Notes under the pieces: model-generated
The model's database searches: none
Told to the model about the DNA's origin: nothing
Seen by the model: only the letters and a program-made list of their open reading frames with translations
Shown: one piece after another, positions 1-8,078 of the stretch
Layout of the letters: every line of letters starts with the position of its first letter
Numbering within the stretch: position 1 is the first letter of the stretch
Made by a program: the position numbers and the translations under genes
Source of the DNA: CAVSJA01 sp963728145
GTDB taxonomy: Bacteria > Bacteroidota > Bacteroidia > Chitinophagales > Chitinophagaceae
Assembly (NCBI GenBank): GCA_963728145.1
Contig: CAVSJA010000009.1
Span: forward strand, 1-64,000
Reading direction: 5' to 3'
Length of the DNA stretch: 64,000 bases

Positions 1-1879
1 ATAATATCGTCTCAATCTTACGGAAGTTTTATTTCTCCCTTCTATTTCTACCTTGGAAATTTATATTTTGTCTTACACGATGCTCTGCATGGATCGGAAA
101 TCTGGAAATCGGATGGAACAGCAAATGGGACTGCAATCATTAAGGATATTAATCCCGGACCTGATAACTCAGTTTCCATCGCGCTTACAGAGAGCAATGG
201 AAAAGTAGTTTTCATTGCGAATGAATTCAAAAGCAAAACGGGAATTGAACTTTGGGCTACCGATGGAACTGCGGCGGGCACGAAATTGTTGAAGGATATC
301 AATACGACAAGAACTGAGAGTTCTTTTCCTTCTGCAATCAGCAACCCTAAAAGACAAGGTATGTTTTTAGCGCTTACGATGATGAGCATGGATTTGAGCT
401 ATATGTTTCTGATGGAACTGAAAAGGGCACAAAGTTGCTTAATGATATTAGGCCTGGAGTCAGTGGTTCGTCACCATTATATTTTTACACTAAGAATGAT
501 GAAGTTTATTTTGTGGCCATCATCCAAATGATTTCAACCATCCAACGATTTATCGAACGAATGGAAAGCCTGGCGGTTTAAGAAAAATAGTTACCTATTA
601 TACAGAAGTTAATGACCCGCATCAATTTCAAAGTCACAGATAAGGGACTTGTATTTTTCATAGTACGAAACCAGGTTTCGCATAATAATGAACTCTGGCG
701 CAGCAATGGATCTTTGAGCGGTACGTTTAAGATTGCCGATAAATTGGGTAGTGACATTAATTGAAACCGTAGGTAATTCAATCTACTTTATCGTCGGTGA
801 CGCCGCAACCGGATTCGAGTTATGGAAATCGGATGGCAGCATTGCAGGCACAAAGAAATTTTGGAATACTTCTACCAGTCCTTATCGAATGTTTTCGTTT
901 CGTGATCGTTTGTACTTTGTAACGGTCGATGATAATAGTAACTCCTTATGGAAAACTAACGGCACATCTAACGGCACATTCCAGTTAGTCGATATTCCCG
1001 GTGCCTTTTCATTCCTGGATCCATTGATTTCAGAAGAAACTTTGTATTTCACAGCCTTCTCCCTGGAAACCTTTACTCTGCATTTGTGGAAAACAAATGG
1101 CACCGTAGCCGGGACGAAAGAACTACAGGGCGAATTCAGTATACATGTATGAACTCAGGGATGTTAATGGTGATTTATTTTTTTTGGGGAACAGTGCTGA
1201 AGAGCCATATAAGATCTAAACTTTGGAAACTTACTTGCCGCTCTTCGAGTATCGAATTAGTAAAAGACCTTTCAACTAATACCGATGTCCTTTTTGCAGG
1301 TCCGAGCTGCATCCGCAGGCGATAAATATTTTTTTCTGGTTCAAGGCGAGCTAATTCCAGGCATTGATTTTTACTAGTCAAATACTATGGAGTTCTGATG
1401 GCACGGCTTCAGGAACAGGGCCTATAAATGATCCCCTATTAAGCGGCCTGACGTTTATTAATCATTTGACAGGAGCGGATGATAATCTCTTCTTTGCGGC
1501 GGAATCTTATCAATACGGGAGATGAGTTGTTCGTAGGAAGATTTTCAAGAAAACATAAGGATCGGGATTTTGAACATGTGAATGTGGCTAAACCGGGTGA
1601 TCAAATATTGGAGAAGGATGCTTCAACCAACGACAAACTGAAAATTTATCCCTAATCCAACGACTAATTCAATTACTGTCTTTTTCACAGCAAGAGCAGG
1701 TCAATGATCTCATCATTACAATTAATGATCAGGCCGGCAGAGTTATGATCCGTAAAAAGCTGTCGACACAAAAGGGAGCAAATTCAGTTTCATTCAATGT
1801 TGAATCGCTACCAGCCGGTACTTACATCATACAGTTTAGCGATAGGAAAGAGCGGGTGTCTAAGTTTGTGAAGGAGTGA
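1..1879 (+). pseudogene. Degenerate ELWxxDGT-repeat secreted protein with T9SS C-terminal sorting tail (5' end outside window)
   Basis: Fragments in all three forward frames encode repeats of the ELWxxDGTxxGT type: EIWKSDGTANGT near 103, ELWATDGTAAGT near 248, ELYVSDGTEKGT near 400, ELWKSDGSIAGT near 820, SLWKTNGTSNGT near 945, HLWKTNGTVAGT near 1082 and LWSSDGTASGT near 1387. The end (about 1640-1879) reads, across two more frameshifts, as KIYP-NPTTNSITV-NDLIITINDQAG followed by a tail ending SLPAGTYIIQFSDRKE and a TGA stop. That matches the por secretion (type IX) sorting domain of Bacteroidota. At least six frame changes are needed, so no intact protein is made. In the family these are secreted or surface beta-propeller-like proteins. 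The decay is real or an assembly error; neighbouring genes downstream are intact, which favours real decay. Confidence 0.85.
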
Positions 1880-1885
1880 GCCAGG

Positions 1886-1974
1886 GGTTGATGAGGTTGA
1901 TGGGGTTGACAGGGTTGACAGGGTTGATAGGGTTGACAAGGTTGATCCCCATTTTCATGGGGAGGTTGACAAGG
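1886..1974 (+). repeat. Tandem 9-bp repeat of the GGTTGACAA type
   Basis: Directly after the pseudogene stop, the 9-bp unit (A/G)GGGTTGAC or AAGGTTGAC occurs about eight times in a row, interrupted by a small CCCCATTTTCATGGGG hairpin. The same 9-mer recurs at 2387-2440, 19318-19422 and 32221-32361, always between genes. Confidence 0.85.
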
Positions 1975-2107
1975 CTTACATCCACCATTTTTTAGAGTTC
2001 CTTCAGTCAGCCTATCACCTAATTATCTAATCAACAAAAGGACGACAAGATTGCCGAATATAAGTTGTAAATTCAGATAGTCTCAAAGGAGCGTTAAATC
2101 GAATAAA

Positions 2108-2366
2108 ATGATACAATTCAATTTTTTTGGTGATCCATACCCAACCTTTGAACAAATGCAGGAATCTAAAACAAATATCATTGATAAATTAGGGCCGTTT
2201 AAAGATGAGTTTGAACAGAAAGGAGGCATTGTAACTTTCAATTTTTACTTCCCGGAAACCGATACACGCAGGATAACATTACAACGTTCGGGATGTTCTT
2301 AGTTTACCTGATTTTATTGTCCGGTGGAATGAATACACCAGGAATATTCAGACCGGGGCTCATTAA
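2108..2366 (+). pseudogene. Small hypothetical protein, apparently broken by one frameshift
   Basis: An ATG at 2108 opens a 64-codon frame starting MIQFNFFGDPYPTFEQMQES and ending early at a TAG near 2302. Changing frame at about 2290 continues smoothly as RDVLSLPDFIVRWNEYTRNI and stops at TAA 2364-2366, giving a protein of about 86 residues with acidic and aromatic character. I do not recognise the family. The short frame may instead be the real gene. The surroundings (a decayed gene upstream, tandem repeats on both sides) suggest a region losing function. Confidence 0.4.
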
Positions 2367-2386
2367 ACGGGAACCTTCCGCCTGCT

Positions 2387-2440
2387 GGGGTTGACAAGGT
2401 TGACAGGTCCCGAAGTTATCGGGAGACAAGGTTGACAAAG
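2387..2440 (+). repeat. GGTTGACAA 9-bp repeats with a small hairpin
   Basis: Three to four copies of the 9-bp GGTTGACAA unit flank a short perfect stem TCCCGA-AGTTA-TCGGGA at 2408-2424. It lies in the gap between the small broken gene and the alpha/beta hydrolase. Confidence 0.7.
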
Positions 2441-2508
2441 CAACTTCACCAATTTCTAAAATTCTCTACCCAACGCTCATTTAATTTCTCTAGCTCGTAA
2501 ATCCTGTT

Positions 2509-2523
2509 GCGGGAGACTCTGCG
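2509..2523. repeat. Half of a family B palindrome
   Basis: The sequence GCGGGAGACTCTGCG is one arm of the CGCAGAGTC/GACTCTGCG palindrome family that makes up the large array at 20.4-22.8 kb. Only one arm is present here, so this is a solitary remnant. Confidence 0.6.
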
Positions 2524-2629
2524 AAGAACCACCATATAATCGTTTTCGTCACCGAAAAAGCTGTTTGGTCACACAAACTTGCAAACGGGCCCCTCATGAT
2601 TCTAATTTCGATAGAATCAACTCATCATC

Positions 2630-3454
2630 ATGAAAAGACTATTCCTCCTGATCTCCGCCTTGATCCTATTCGTTGACTCCTTTGCCCAAACAGACTTCAA
2701 AAAACTGCAGCAGGAATATATCTCCCGTAAACCCTTCCTGGATACGATGTCGGCCTGTCCTGCTGTTCCCTTCGATTCACTGAAAGTGATTAGCAAAGAC
2801 GGAATTAAAATTTCGTTTTGGTGGATGCCTCATGAAAAAAAGAAAGGAACAGTGATACTGGTTCATGGCTTTATGATGAATAAGAGTCATATGCTGCCGC
2901 GGGCAAAAATTTATTATGAGCTGGGATATAATGTAATTCTTATGGACCTGCGGGCACGCGGACAAAGTGGTGGTGATAGCGCAACAAGCGGACCTGAGAT
3001 CCGGTCAGATGTAATTGCGGTTATGGATTATTATTCAACTAATCTGAAAGAATATGGTCCGCTGATCCTGGCCGGTTACTCGCATGGTGCAAGGGCAGTT
3101 GTTTTTGCCGCTGAAAAAAATACAACGAATGTTAAAGCGATCATTCTTGAAAGTATTCCCTATTCTCTAACGGAAAGTTTTAAACGAACATTTAGGGTTG
3201 ATCCTCCACCTATTCCTGAAGGAAATATTCCGGGCGCTTTTCGTGCTATCTCCAAAATTCCCATTCTATTAATGATCGGAGATCATGATACGGCTATCAT
3301 ACCCGACGAGGCTGGCTTAGTAAAAGATTCTTATAAGAACTCCTTAAGTCAGTTGGTGATATTTAAAGGGGCGGGGCATGATTTGAGTGGTGCGAAATAT
3401 CGGGAGCTGTATAATGAATCAATTAAGGCTTTCTTGTCTAGTGTAATGAAATAA
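2630..3454 (+). CDS. Secreted alpha/beta hydrolase
   Basis: This 274-residue protein starts with a signal peptide (MKRLFLLISALILFVDSFAQ, cleavage after residue 20), so it acts in the periplasm or outside. The alpha/beta-hydrolase fold is shown by HGF at 79-81 (oxyanion loop), the nucleophile elbow GYSHG with Ser151, a likely acid in IGDHD near 222, and the His of GAGHD near 254. The DLRARGQSGG stretch after strand 4 is typical of BAAT/serine aminopeptidase-like hydrolases. Substrate unknown; esterase or peptidase are both possible. It stands alone, between repeat-filled intergenic regions, with no operon partner. Confidence 0.85.
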   Translation: MKRLFLLISALILFVDSFAQTDFKKLQQEYISRKPFLDTMSACPAVPFDSLKVISKDGIKISFWWMPHEKKKGTVILVHGFMMNKSHMLPRAKIYYELGYNVILMDLRARGQSGGDSATSGPEIRSDVIAVMDYYSTNLKEYGPLILAGYSHGARAVVFAAEKNTTNVKAIILESIPYSLTESFKRTFRVDPPPIPEGNIPGAFRAISKIPILLMIGDHDTAIIPDEAGLVKDSYKNSLSQLVIFKGAGHDLSGAKYRELYNESIKAFLSSVMK

Positions 3455-3471
3455 TTCTCCGGCCCCAAGCT

Positions 3472-3757
3472 CGTCATCCCCGCGGTGCATTTACATGAAC
3501 TGACGAAATGAGCAACCAAGCGGGGACCCCCTGCCAACAACAGGACCAGTTGATAGGGGATCCCCGCTTGGTGCCACCATTTCGTTAGTCTCTGGAACTA
3601 CACCGCGGGGATGACGGGCTTGAGGGTGCGAGTTCCACGACTATTTATGAGTGCGGGTGCTTAAGTATTGGTAGGGGATCCCCGCTTGGCTGCATCATTT
3701 CGTTAGACGTTGAAGGTATATCGCGGGGATGACGATAACTTATCCAACAAATACTTC
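3472..3757. repeat. Three family A palindromes plus a remnant of a GIY-YIG gene 3' end
   Basis: Family A units are about 65 bp: CGTCATCCCCGCGG, a middle with AACGAAATGATG, then CCAAGCGGGGACCCCCTACCAA. Here one lies forward (3472-3540) and two reversed (3554-3616 and 3672-3734). A spacer with GTGCGAG, CACGACTAT and GTGCTTAAGTATTGG separates the last two and recurs at the other clusters. Immediately after the last unit, 3732-3757 (GATAACTTATCCAACAAAT) closely resembles the 3' end of the GIY-YIG genes at 8.1 and 14.1 kb (GATAACGTATCAAACAAAT), suggesting a vanished copy. Confidence 0.85.
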
Positions 3758-3791
3758 CATGGTTTTTCTCTGAGTCTTTAACTTTATAACA

Positions 3792-4220
3792 ATGACCGCG
3801 ACTGAATCTGACCATATCGTAAAGGAAATAAAGAACGTCTTTGATAAACTGACTGAATATTCTGAAAGAGCCCAGTTAGACTCTTTCATGAGCTGCTATC
3901 ATAACTCTCCAACTTTTTTACATTTTGGCAGTGATGGTAAAATGAGCAATTATGAAGAGTTCGAAAAGAGCTGTGCAGAATATTACAAGTCACTCAATGA
4001 ACAAAAGATTACGACAATCCAGGAAAAAGTCAATGTGATTGATTCTAATCTTGCCGTACTAGGTTGGACAGGAAATATCGTTGCACAATTCAAGAACGGA
4101 GATACTATGAAAATGAACAACTACTCAATTACTAACATATTTAAGAGGATTGATGGCAAATGGAAAATAATTCACTCTCATGAATCTGCGTTGGCTCCTG
4201 AAATTATTAAGAAAGGATGA
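3792..4220 (+). CDS. NTF2-like (SnoaL/DUF4440-type) protein
   Basis: The 142-residue product has the length and pattern of a nuclear-transport-factor-2-like fold: an N-terminal helix pair (VKEIKNVFDKLTEYSERAQL), a middle with FLHFGSDGK, and a C-terminal sheet ending IFKRIDGKWKIIHSHESAL, which is the classic DUF4440/SnoaL-3 ending. No signal peptide, so cytoplasmic. Members are small ligand-binding or isomerase-like proteins, and no specific reaction can be assigned. Start ATG at 3792 is the first in frame. Flanked on both sides by family A palindromes. Confidence 0.75.
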   Translation: MTATESDHIVKEIKNVFDKLTEYSERAQLDSFMSCYHNSPTFLHFGSDGKMSNYEEFEKSCAEYYKSLNEQKITTIQEKVNVIDSNLAVLGWTGNIVAQFKNGDTMKMNNYSITNIFKRIDGKWKIIHSHESALAPEIIKKG

Positions 4221-4229
4221 GGAAAGGGT

Positions 4230-4377
4230 TCCCGCTTTAACGAAATGATGCAGCCAAGCGGGGACCCCCTTCCAATAATAAGGAAATCACGATAACGTAT
4301 TGCCCTGTTGTTGGTAGGGGATCCCCGCTTGGTTTCCTCTCGTCGTAAGCTCCTGAAACTACACCGCGGGGATGACG
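4230..4377. repeat. Two family A palindromes, inverted relative to each other
   Basis: A partial forward unit (about 4230-4280) and a reversed complete unit (4311-4377) face each other. Between them CACGATAACGTAT at about 4288-4300 matches the last bases of the GIY-YIG genes, another likely remnant. Confidence 0.8.
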
Positions 4378-4427
4378 GTCATGAGGGAGCGGGAATGTTC
4401 TCTCGCGGAGCTCATCTCCTCCTCGCT

Positions 4428-4500
4428 ACATACGCATCAATATGCTTTTCTAACTATTTCACCCTTGTAAGATCATACCTGATCTTGGCAAACGCAAATT
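4428..4500 (-). pseudogene. Remnant of a DUF6265-like C-terminus
   Basis: On the minus strand this reads KIRYDLTRVK, a stop, then LEKHIDAYVA. It is clearly related to the C-terminal end RYDLTKVKWLERHIDAYISK of the broken gene at 13318-13810. The fragment has an in-frame stop and no upstream part, so it is a dead duplicate. It lies next to the same family A palindromes that flank the 13.3 kb copy. Confidence 0.6.
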
Positions 4501-4509
4501 TTCGTTTCT

Positions 4510-4998
4510 TTACTTCTCACCTTTCATTTGCTTAAAGAGATTATACAAATCAAGTTGGACCCATCGCTCAACTATTTTTCCATTCTCCAATCTGTAAAAG
4601 ATAATTTCACTTAAATGATTCAAACGGTTGCCTAATGATTCAGTGTTCTTAAAAGTGCTTTTTTGTGTACCGTGCCATGTAGTTCGTACCACTACTTTAT
4701 CTCCATTCGCAATTATATCGTCTATTGTATAATAGAAATCGGGAAATGCCTGGAACAATTCGGTTAATCGTATCTGCTGATCCTCGACTGTTTGCCATCT
4801 ATCTGTGCTGTCGTTTAAATCGTGCCGTACAAATTTCTCCGGAAACACTTCACCCAATAGGTCAAGCTTTCTGCCATTAATGATTTCCAATAGATATCGG
4901 GTGATGACTTTCTTATTTTGTTCCGGAGATTGTGCTGTTGCACGTAGTGAGAATAAAATAAAGCTTAAATAAAGAATTAAAAATGTCCGAAGTCTCAT
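4510..4998 (-). CDS. Secreted SnoaL-like ester cyclase family protein
   Basis: The 162-residue protein begins with a signal peptide (MRLRTFLILYLSFILFSLRATAQ), so it is exported. The rest matches the SnoaL-like polyketide cyclase/ester-cyclase group of the NTF2 fold: an N-terminal helix NKKVITRYLLEIINGRKLDLL, FVRHD, the FPDFYYTIDDIIANGDKVVV strand pair with a TTWHGTQ motif, and GKIVERWVQLDLYNLFKQM at the end. The reaction is unknown. It ends 511 bases before the SagB-like gene's neighbouring repeats begin and is separated from the YcaO/SagB locus by a family A palindrome, so I do not count it as part of that locus. Confidence 0.8.
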   Translation of the reverse strand: MRLRTFLILYLSFILFSLRATAQSPEQNKKVITRYLLEIINGRKLDLLGEVFPEKFVRHDLNDSTDRWQTVEDQQIRLTELFQAFPDFYYTIDDIIANGDKVVVRTTWHGTQKSTFKNTESLGNRLNHLSEIIFYRLENGKIVERWVQLDLYNLFKQMKGEK

Positions 4999-5092
4999 AA
5001 TAGATAATTTTGATTTTACTAAGATCGCAACAATTTTGCAGGGTATCTATCTTTGACTTTGGCGTCGAGAAATAACTGCCACTCGTCATGAT

Positions 5093-5160
5093 CGTCATCC
5101 CCGCGGTATAATTTCATGGACTAACAAAATAATGTAGCCAAGCGGGGACCCCCCTACCAA
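5093..5160 (+). repeat. Family A palindrome
   Basis: One forward unit, followed to about 5210 by the recurring spacer (ACTTAAGCACC, AGTCGTGCAAGTCGC). It bounds the YcaO/SagB locus on its downstream side. Confidence 0.85.
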
Positions 5161-5232
5161 TACTTAAGCACCCTCACTCAAAAATAGTCGTGCAAGTCGC
5201 ACCCCCATTCTCGGACATGTACGTATCCCTGA

Positions 5233-5973
5233 TCAACACCCCAACACCATCGCGTAAATCGCCTTCTCTTCTTCATCATTAATTTTCAGATAACTCCCGA
5301 TTTCTTCATCCAGGAAAGCCCCAATATTCACGGCAGCAATCTTATGAGCAGCCGCTATTAAGTTCATATTCTGAAAAACATGTCCTGCCTCAAGGAGTAT
5401 ATAACGGTAGCCCCTATCCCGGTACTTCGATAAGCTTCGTTCCATAACTGCGGTGGCAATAATTATTGCTGAGGCATTCATGATCCAGGATTGTTCCAAG
5501 AAAACGCGATCTAATAATTGCGGGTCTATTGCATTGCCATCAATGAACTCCAACTTCGATGCTCGAGAAAAATAATGATAGATGCCTGGTTTCAGTCCGT
5601 TCACCTTCATAGCCAAAACATATAGTTCCAATGGATACAAGGCACCGGCAGATGGAACTGGCTTTTCGCTGAGACCTTTATTCTCTTCGGTAAATGAATT
5701 TCGATTTCCATATCCTGCAAACAGAATATTACTTAATTGATTTAATTCAATGGGTTGATTGCTGAAGTCCCTGCTTGACTGTCTCGCAAGTAGTAAATCA
5801 TAAATAAACGCATTCGGAATGTTAATCGGAGGAAGGTTTACTCCTGGAGAATTTGGATATTCTTTGAATGCTTTAATGCCTGAATCTAATGTACCAGGTG
5901 CTGGCAAATTATCGGCTATATAAGAGGTATTGGCATGAAACTGCGCAGCATCAGGATAATCTCTCTTGATCAT
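5233..5973 (-). CDS. SagB-like FMN-dependent azoline dehydrogenase (TOMM/RiPP oxidase)
   Basis: This 246-residue nitroreductase-fold protein has the SagB/ThcOx hallmarks: the FMN-binding RQSSRDF near residues 64-70, PSAGALYPLELYV near 107-119, and YRDRGYRYILLEAGHVFQN near 190-208. Family members oxidise thiazolines or oxazolines, made by a YcaO partner on a ribosomal peptide, to thiazoles or oxazoles using FMN. The start chosen is ATG at 5971-5973; a TTG three codons upstream (5980-5982) touches the YcaO stop. The two genes are at most 9 bases apart, so they are co-transcribed and probably translationally coupled. The catalytic Lys/Tyr pair of SagB-type enzymes cannot be assigned by eye. Next to the YcaO gene and the precursor peptide gene, an oxidative peptide-tailoring role is the best reading. 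Confidence 0.88.
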   Translation of the reverse strand: MIKRDYPDAAQFHANTSYIADNLPAPGTLDSGIKAFKEYPNSPGVNLPPINIPNAFIYDLLLARQSSRDFSNQPIELNQLSNILFAGYGNRNSFTEENKGLSEKPVPSAGALYPLELYVLAMKVNGLKPGIYHYFSRASKLEFIDGNAIDPQLLDRVFLEQSWIMNASAIIIATAVMERSLSKYRDRGYRYILLEAGHVFQNMNLIAAAHKIAAVNIGAFLDEEIGSYLKINDEEEKAIYAMVLGC

Positions 5974-5982
5974 AATTTTCAA

Positions 5983-7413
5983 TTAAGCAAGTGGATGCGG
6001 ATAAGAATTCAATTCAGTTGGAGTAGAAGCCTTATTTCGAAAGCCAAGTTTGACTGGCAATTCAAACAAGCGTTTCCCGGCAAGTCTCAAATTGTGATAC
6101 CCGAAATGAAGTGGTTGAAATCCGGGTAAGATCACTCTGCAAGAATAATAACCCGAGTTTTCTGTTACTGGTAAACTCAAATTATAATAGATCAGGTCTG
6201 ATCCTATTCCATTTAAATAACCAATCAATTCCTCAAATTGTTGCCGGGGTTTTTTACGTTCGGGCGAATCCCATTCAAATGGAATCAACGCCGAGTTAAA
6301 TAAGAATTCAAATGCTGCTTCGTGTCCGCGTGAGGCATATAGGAGACGATGATCATTGATGTTGTCGACCAAGTCCGGATTTGCTTTTAACTGATTGATT
6401 CGATCTAACGTCACCGGATGTTTATAATAATTATCCGAAGAAGCGCGTACCTGTCCAAGTTCCAACAATGCTTTGTTTGCCGCAATGGTTGATGAAAAAT
6501 CCGCTCCTAAACCCACACTAATGAAAGGAGGCTCGCCGGTGCTTTGCCTGGCGATCGCCATAAAAACATGACAGGGTGCATCAGTATTCAATCTTAATAA
6601 ATAGATCTCATTGCCCATTTGCTCGTAATGTTTGATCATCTCGACAATTTCCGGGTTAGGAATTGTGCGTGCATCAATCCGTGAACAAGGCAGTTTGTTA
6701 TACCAGCTTATCATAAATGCATCCCGCTCTATCACCTCAAGTGCAGCGGATACGATGGCTCTTAATAAACTCGGTCCGGCTGCCAGGCCCGTGGATAGCC
6801 TTTCAACAAAATATTCATCTTCATTTTGCAATTGATAGTCGAGGAATACGGCCATTGCAGGTACGAGAATTGATTTATCCTGAACAAAGGAATAAGCCTT
6901 TACCCAACCAAGCATCGCGTCTTCACGAAATGGACGCCAGGAAATCTTTTCATACTGTTCGGATGAATATAATACCAGCTGTCGCGGATCCAGCGCATTT
7001 TCTTTTATACTTTCATAAGGGGAATAAATCAATTCTTCTGTTGAATAATTGCAAGCGCAATACCGTTCTACTGCTTCGCCGACAGCGCTTCTTTTGGCAT
7101 CTTCAAGCGTAAGGCCTTTTCCGGAACAATATCCATGGCTCTGCTTATCTCCCGATAGATATTCATAATGCAAAGTTGTGACGTAAGGGATCGCTGGTTC
7201 TCCCTGATCTTTTTTTATGAGTGAGCAATCTTTAATGAAGCTATCTTTTGCATTCAATAGTTGCAGGTAATTTGTTTGTTCAATAGTAGTCTCGTTTAGT
7301 TCAATCAACTCTGCCCTGCGATATTGATTACGCAAATCAATTCTGGTTCCGTTGGAATTGTTCGCATAAGCTTCTTTTTCAGTTAAAGTAATTGCAGAGT
7401 TTGGAACATTCAT
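5983..7413 (-). CDS. YcaO family (SagD-like) peptide cyclodehydratase
   Basis: The 476-residue protein belongs to the YcaO superfamily, which uses ATP to activate peptide amide oxygens. In SagD-type members this makes azolines from Cys, Ser or Thr. The ATP/Mg signatures are present: SGKGLTLEDA at 97-106, SAVGEAVERY at 109-118 and AALEVIERDAF at 224-233. The stretch GEPAIPYVTTLHYEY (71-85) matches the start of the SagD-like domain. The C-terminus is YPHPLA rather than the usual PxPxP of azoline-forming members, so the catalytic tail is unusual. No E1-like/ocin-ThiF (SagC) partner or recognisable RRE domain is seen nearby; it may be encoded elsewhere or not needed. The gene follows the precursor gene and immediately precedes the SagB-like gene. 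Confidence 0.9.
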   Translation of the reverse strand: MNVPNSAITLTEKEAYANNSNGTRIDLRNQYRRAELIELNETTIEQTNYLQLLNAKDSFIKDCSLIKKDQGEPAIPYVTTLHYEYLSGDKQSHGYCSGKGLTLEDAKRSAVGEAVERYCACNYSTEELIYSPYESIKENALDPRQLVLYSSEQYEKISWRPFREDAMLGWVKAYSFVQDKSILVPAMAVFLDYQLQNEDEYFVERLSTGLAAGPSLLRAIVSAALEVIERDAFMISWYNKLPCSRIDARTIPNPEIVEMIKHYEQMGNEIYLLRLNTDAPCHVFMAIARQSTGEPPFISVGLGADFSSTIAANKALLELGQVRASSDNYYKHPVTLDRINQLKANPDLVDNINDHRLLYASRGHEAAFEFLFNSALIPFEWDSPERKKPRQQFEELIGYLNGIGSDLIYYNLSLPVTENSGYYSCRVILPGFQPLHFGYHNLRLAGKRLFELPVKLGFRNKASTPTELNSYPHPLA

Positions 7414-7442
7414 AGTGCAGCAACGATAATTATAAAAAGCTA

Positions 7443-7505
7443 ACCCCGCCCCCCGCCGCCCCCGCCCGCCATAGGCGCGACGGGGGGCGGGGCGGCGGGG
7501 CGGGC
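7443..7505 (-). terminator. Extremely GC-rich hairpin between precursor gene and YcaO gene (putative attenuator)
   Basis: Read on the minus strand, about 62 bases of almost pure G+C form two complementary halves around GCGCC-TAT-GGCG and are followed by TTAGCTTTTTATAA. That is the shape of an intrinsic terminator. It lies after the precursor stop and before the YcaO start, where partial termination would give more precursor mRNA than enzyme mRNA. The composition is wholly unlike its AT-rich surroundings. Confidence 0.6.
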
Positions 7506-7522
7506 AATCATATTATTTTACT

Positions 7523-7543
7523 CTGCGTTTAAACGAAACGCAG
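7523..7543 (-). other. Perfect 8-bp stem-loop behind the precursor gene
   Basis: CTGCGTTT and AAACGCAG form a perfect 8-bp stem with a 5-base loop, 21 bases past the precursor stop codon. It may protect the 3' end of a short precursor transcript. Confidence 0.5.
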
Positions 7544-7564
7544 TGCACGATCCCAACTTATCCC

Positions 7565-7729
7565 TTATTTGCCTTGACAGGTATAAGGAGGTGGTGTGGG
7601 TGTTGGTGCCGGTGCTGCGCCTGGAGCCTCCCTTTGACAGGTATAAGGTGGCGGTGTTGGCGTGGGGGTTGGTGTTCCAGCTACAACCTCAGCTCCTTCA
7701 GTTGTTTGATTCGTAGATTCTGTGTTCAT
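7565..7729 (-). CDS. Putative RiPP precursor peptide with duplicated TPTPTPPPYTCQ-type core
   Basis: A 54-codon gene: ATG at 7727-7729, TAA at 7565-7567. Residues 1-18 (MNTESTNQTTEGAEVVAG) are acidic and Thr-rich, like a leader peptide. Residues 19-32 (TPTPTPTPPPYTCQ) and 41-52 (APTPTPPPYTCQ) are two near-identical repeats joined by REAPGAAP; the peptide ends GK. Each repeat carries one Thr-Cys pair, the residues that YcaO enzymes cyclise, in an otherwise Pro/Thr track. The gene is directly upstream and in the same direction as the YcaO and SagB-like genes. The leader-like start, the core duplication and the context support a modified-peptide precursor; no homologue is known to me. No Shine-Dalgarno is visible. 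A TAGTTTTA box (minus strand, 7750-7757) is a weak -7 candidate. Confidence 0.75.
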   Translation of the reverse strand: MNTESTNQTTEGAEVVAGTPTPTPTPPPYTCQREAPGAAPAPTPTPPPYTCQGK

Positions 7730-7882
7730 GATTTATTGATTTTGGGTTCTAAAACTAATGATCGATCTTTTGATTTATATCAAGGGGCAGCGACAAGAAT
7801 GGGATAAGGCAGAGGGAAGTGGACGTTATTGCTGAAGGTAGCCAATTATCGAGATAAACAAAGAATTTGTGTGACCCGTGAT

Positions 7883-8070
7883 CGTCATCCCCGCGGTATA
7901 ATTTCAAGGCCTAACGAAATGATGACACCAAGCGGGGACCCCCTACCAATAATCAAGCACCCCCACTCAGAAATAATCGTGCAACTCGCAGCGCCAAAAT
8001 CGTCATCCCCGCGGTATAACTTCAAGGTCTAACGAAATGATGACACCAAGCGGGGACCCCCTACCAACAA
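7883..8070 (+). repeat. Two forward family A palindromes flanking a common spacer
   Basis: Units at 7883-7949 and 8001-8070 are separated by the recurring spacer (AATCAAGCACCCCCACTCAG, AATCGTGCAACTCGC). The second unit runs to within 9 bases of the stop codon of the first GIY-YIG gene, so gene and palindrome form one block. Confidence 0.9.
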
Positions 8071-8078
8071 TAAGTAAA

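Noticed and set aside
4510..4998. Membership of the SnoaL-like gene in the YcaO/SagB locus
   Set aside because: Same strand, but about 235 bases and a family A palindrome lie between, and it encodes a secreted NTF2-like protein with no link to peptide modification.
7574..7807. 77-codon plus-strand frame rich in Trp, Cys and Gly
   Set aside because: It is the antisense of the Pro/Thr-rich precursor peptide gene; the unusual composition comes from CCA/ACA codons read backwards.
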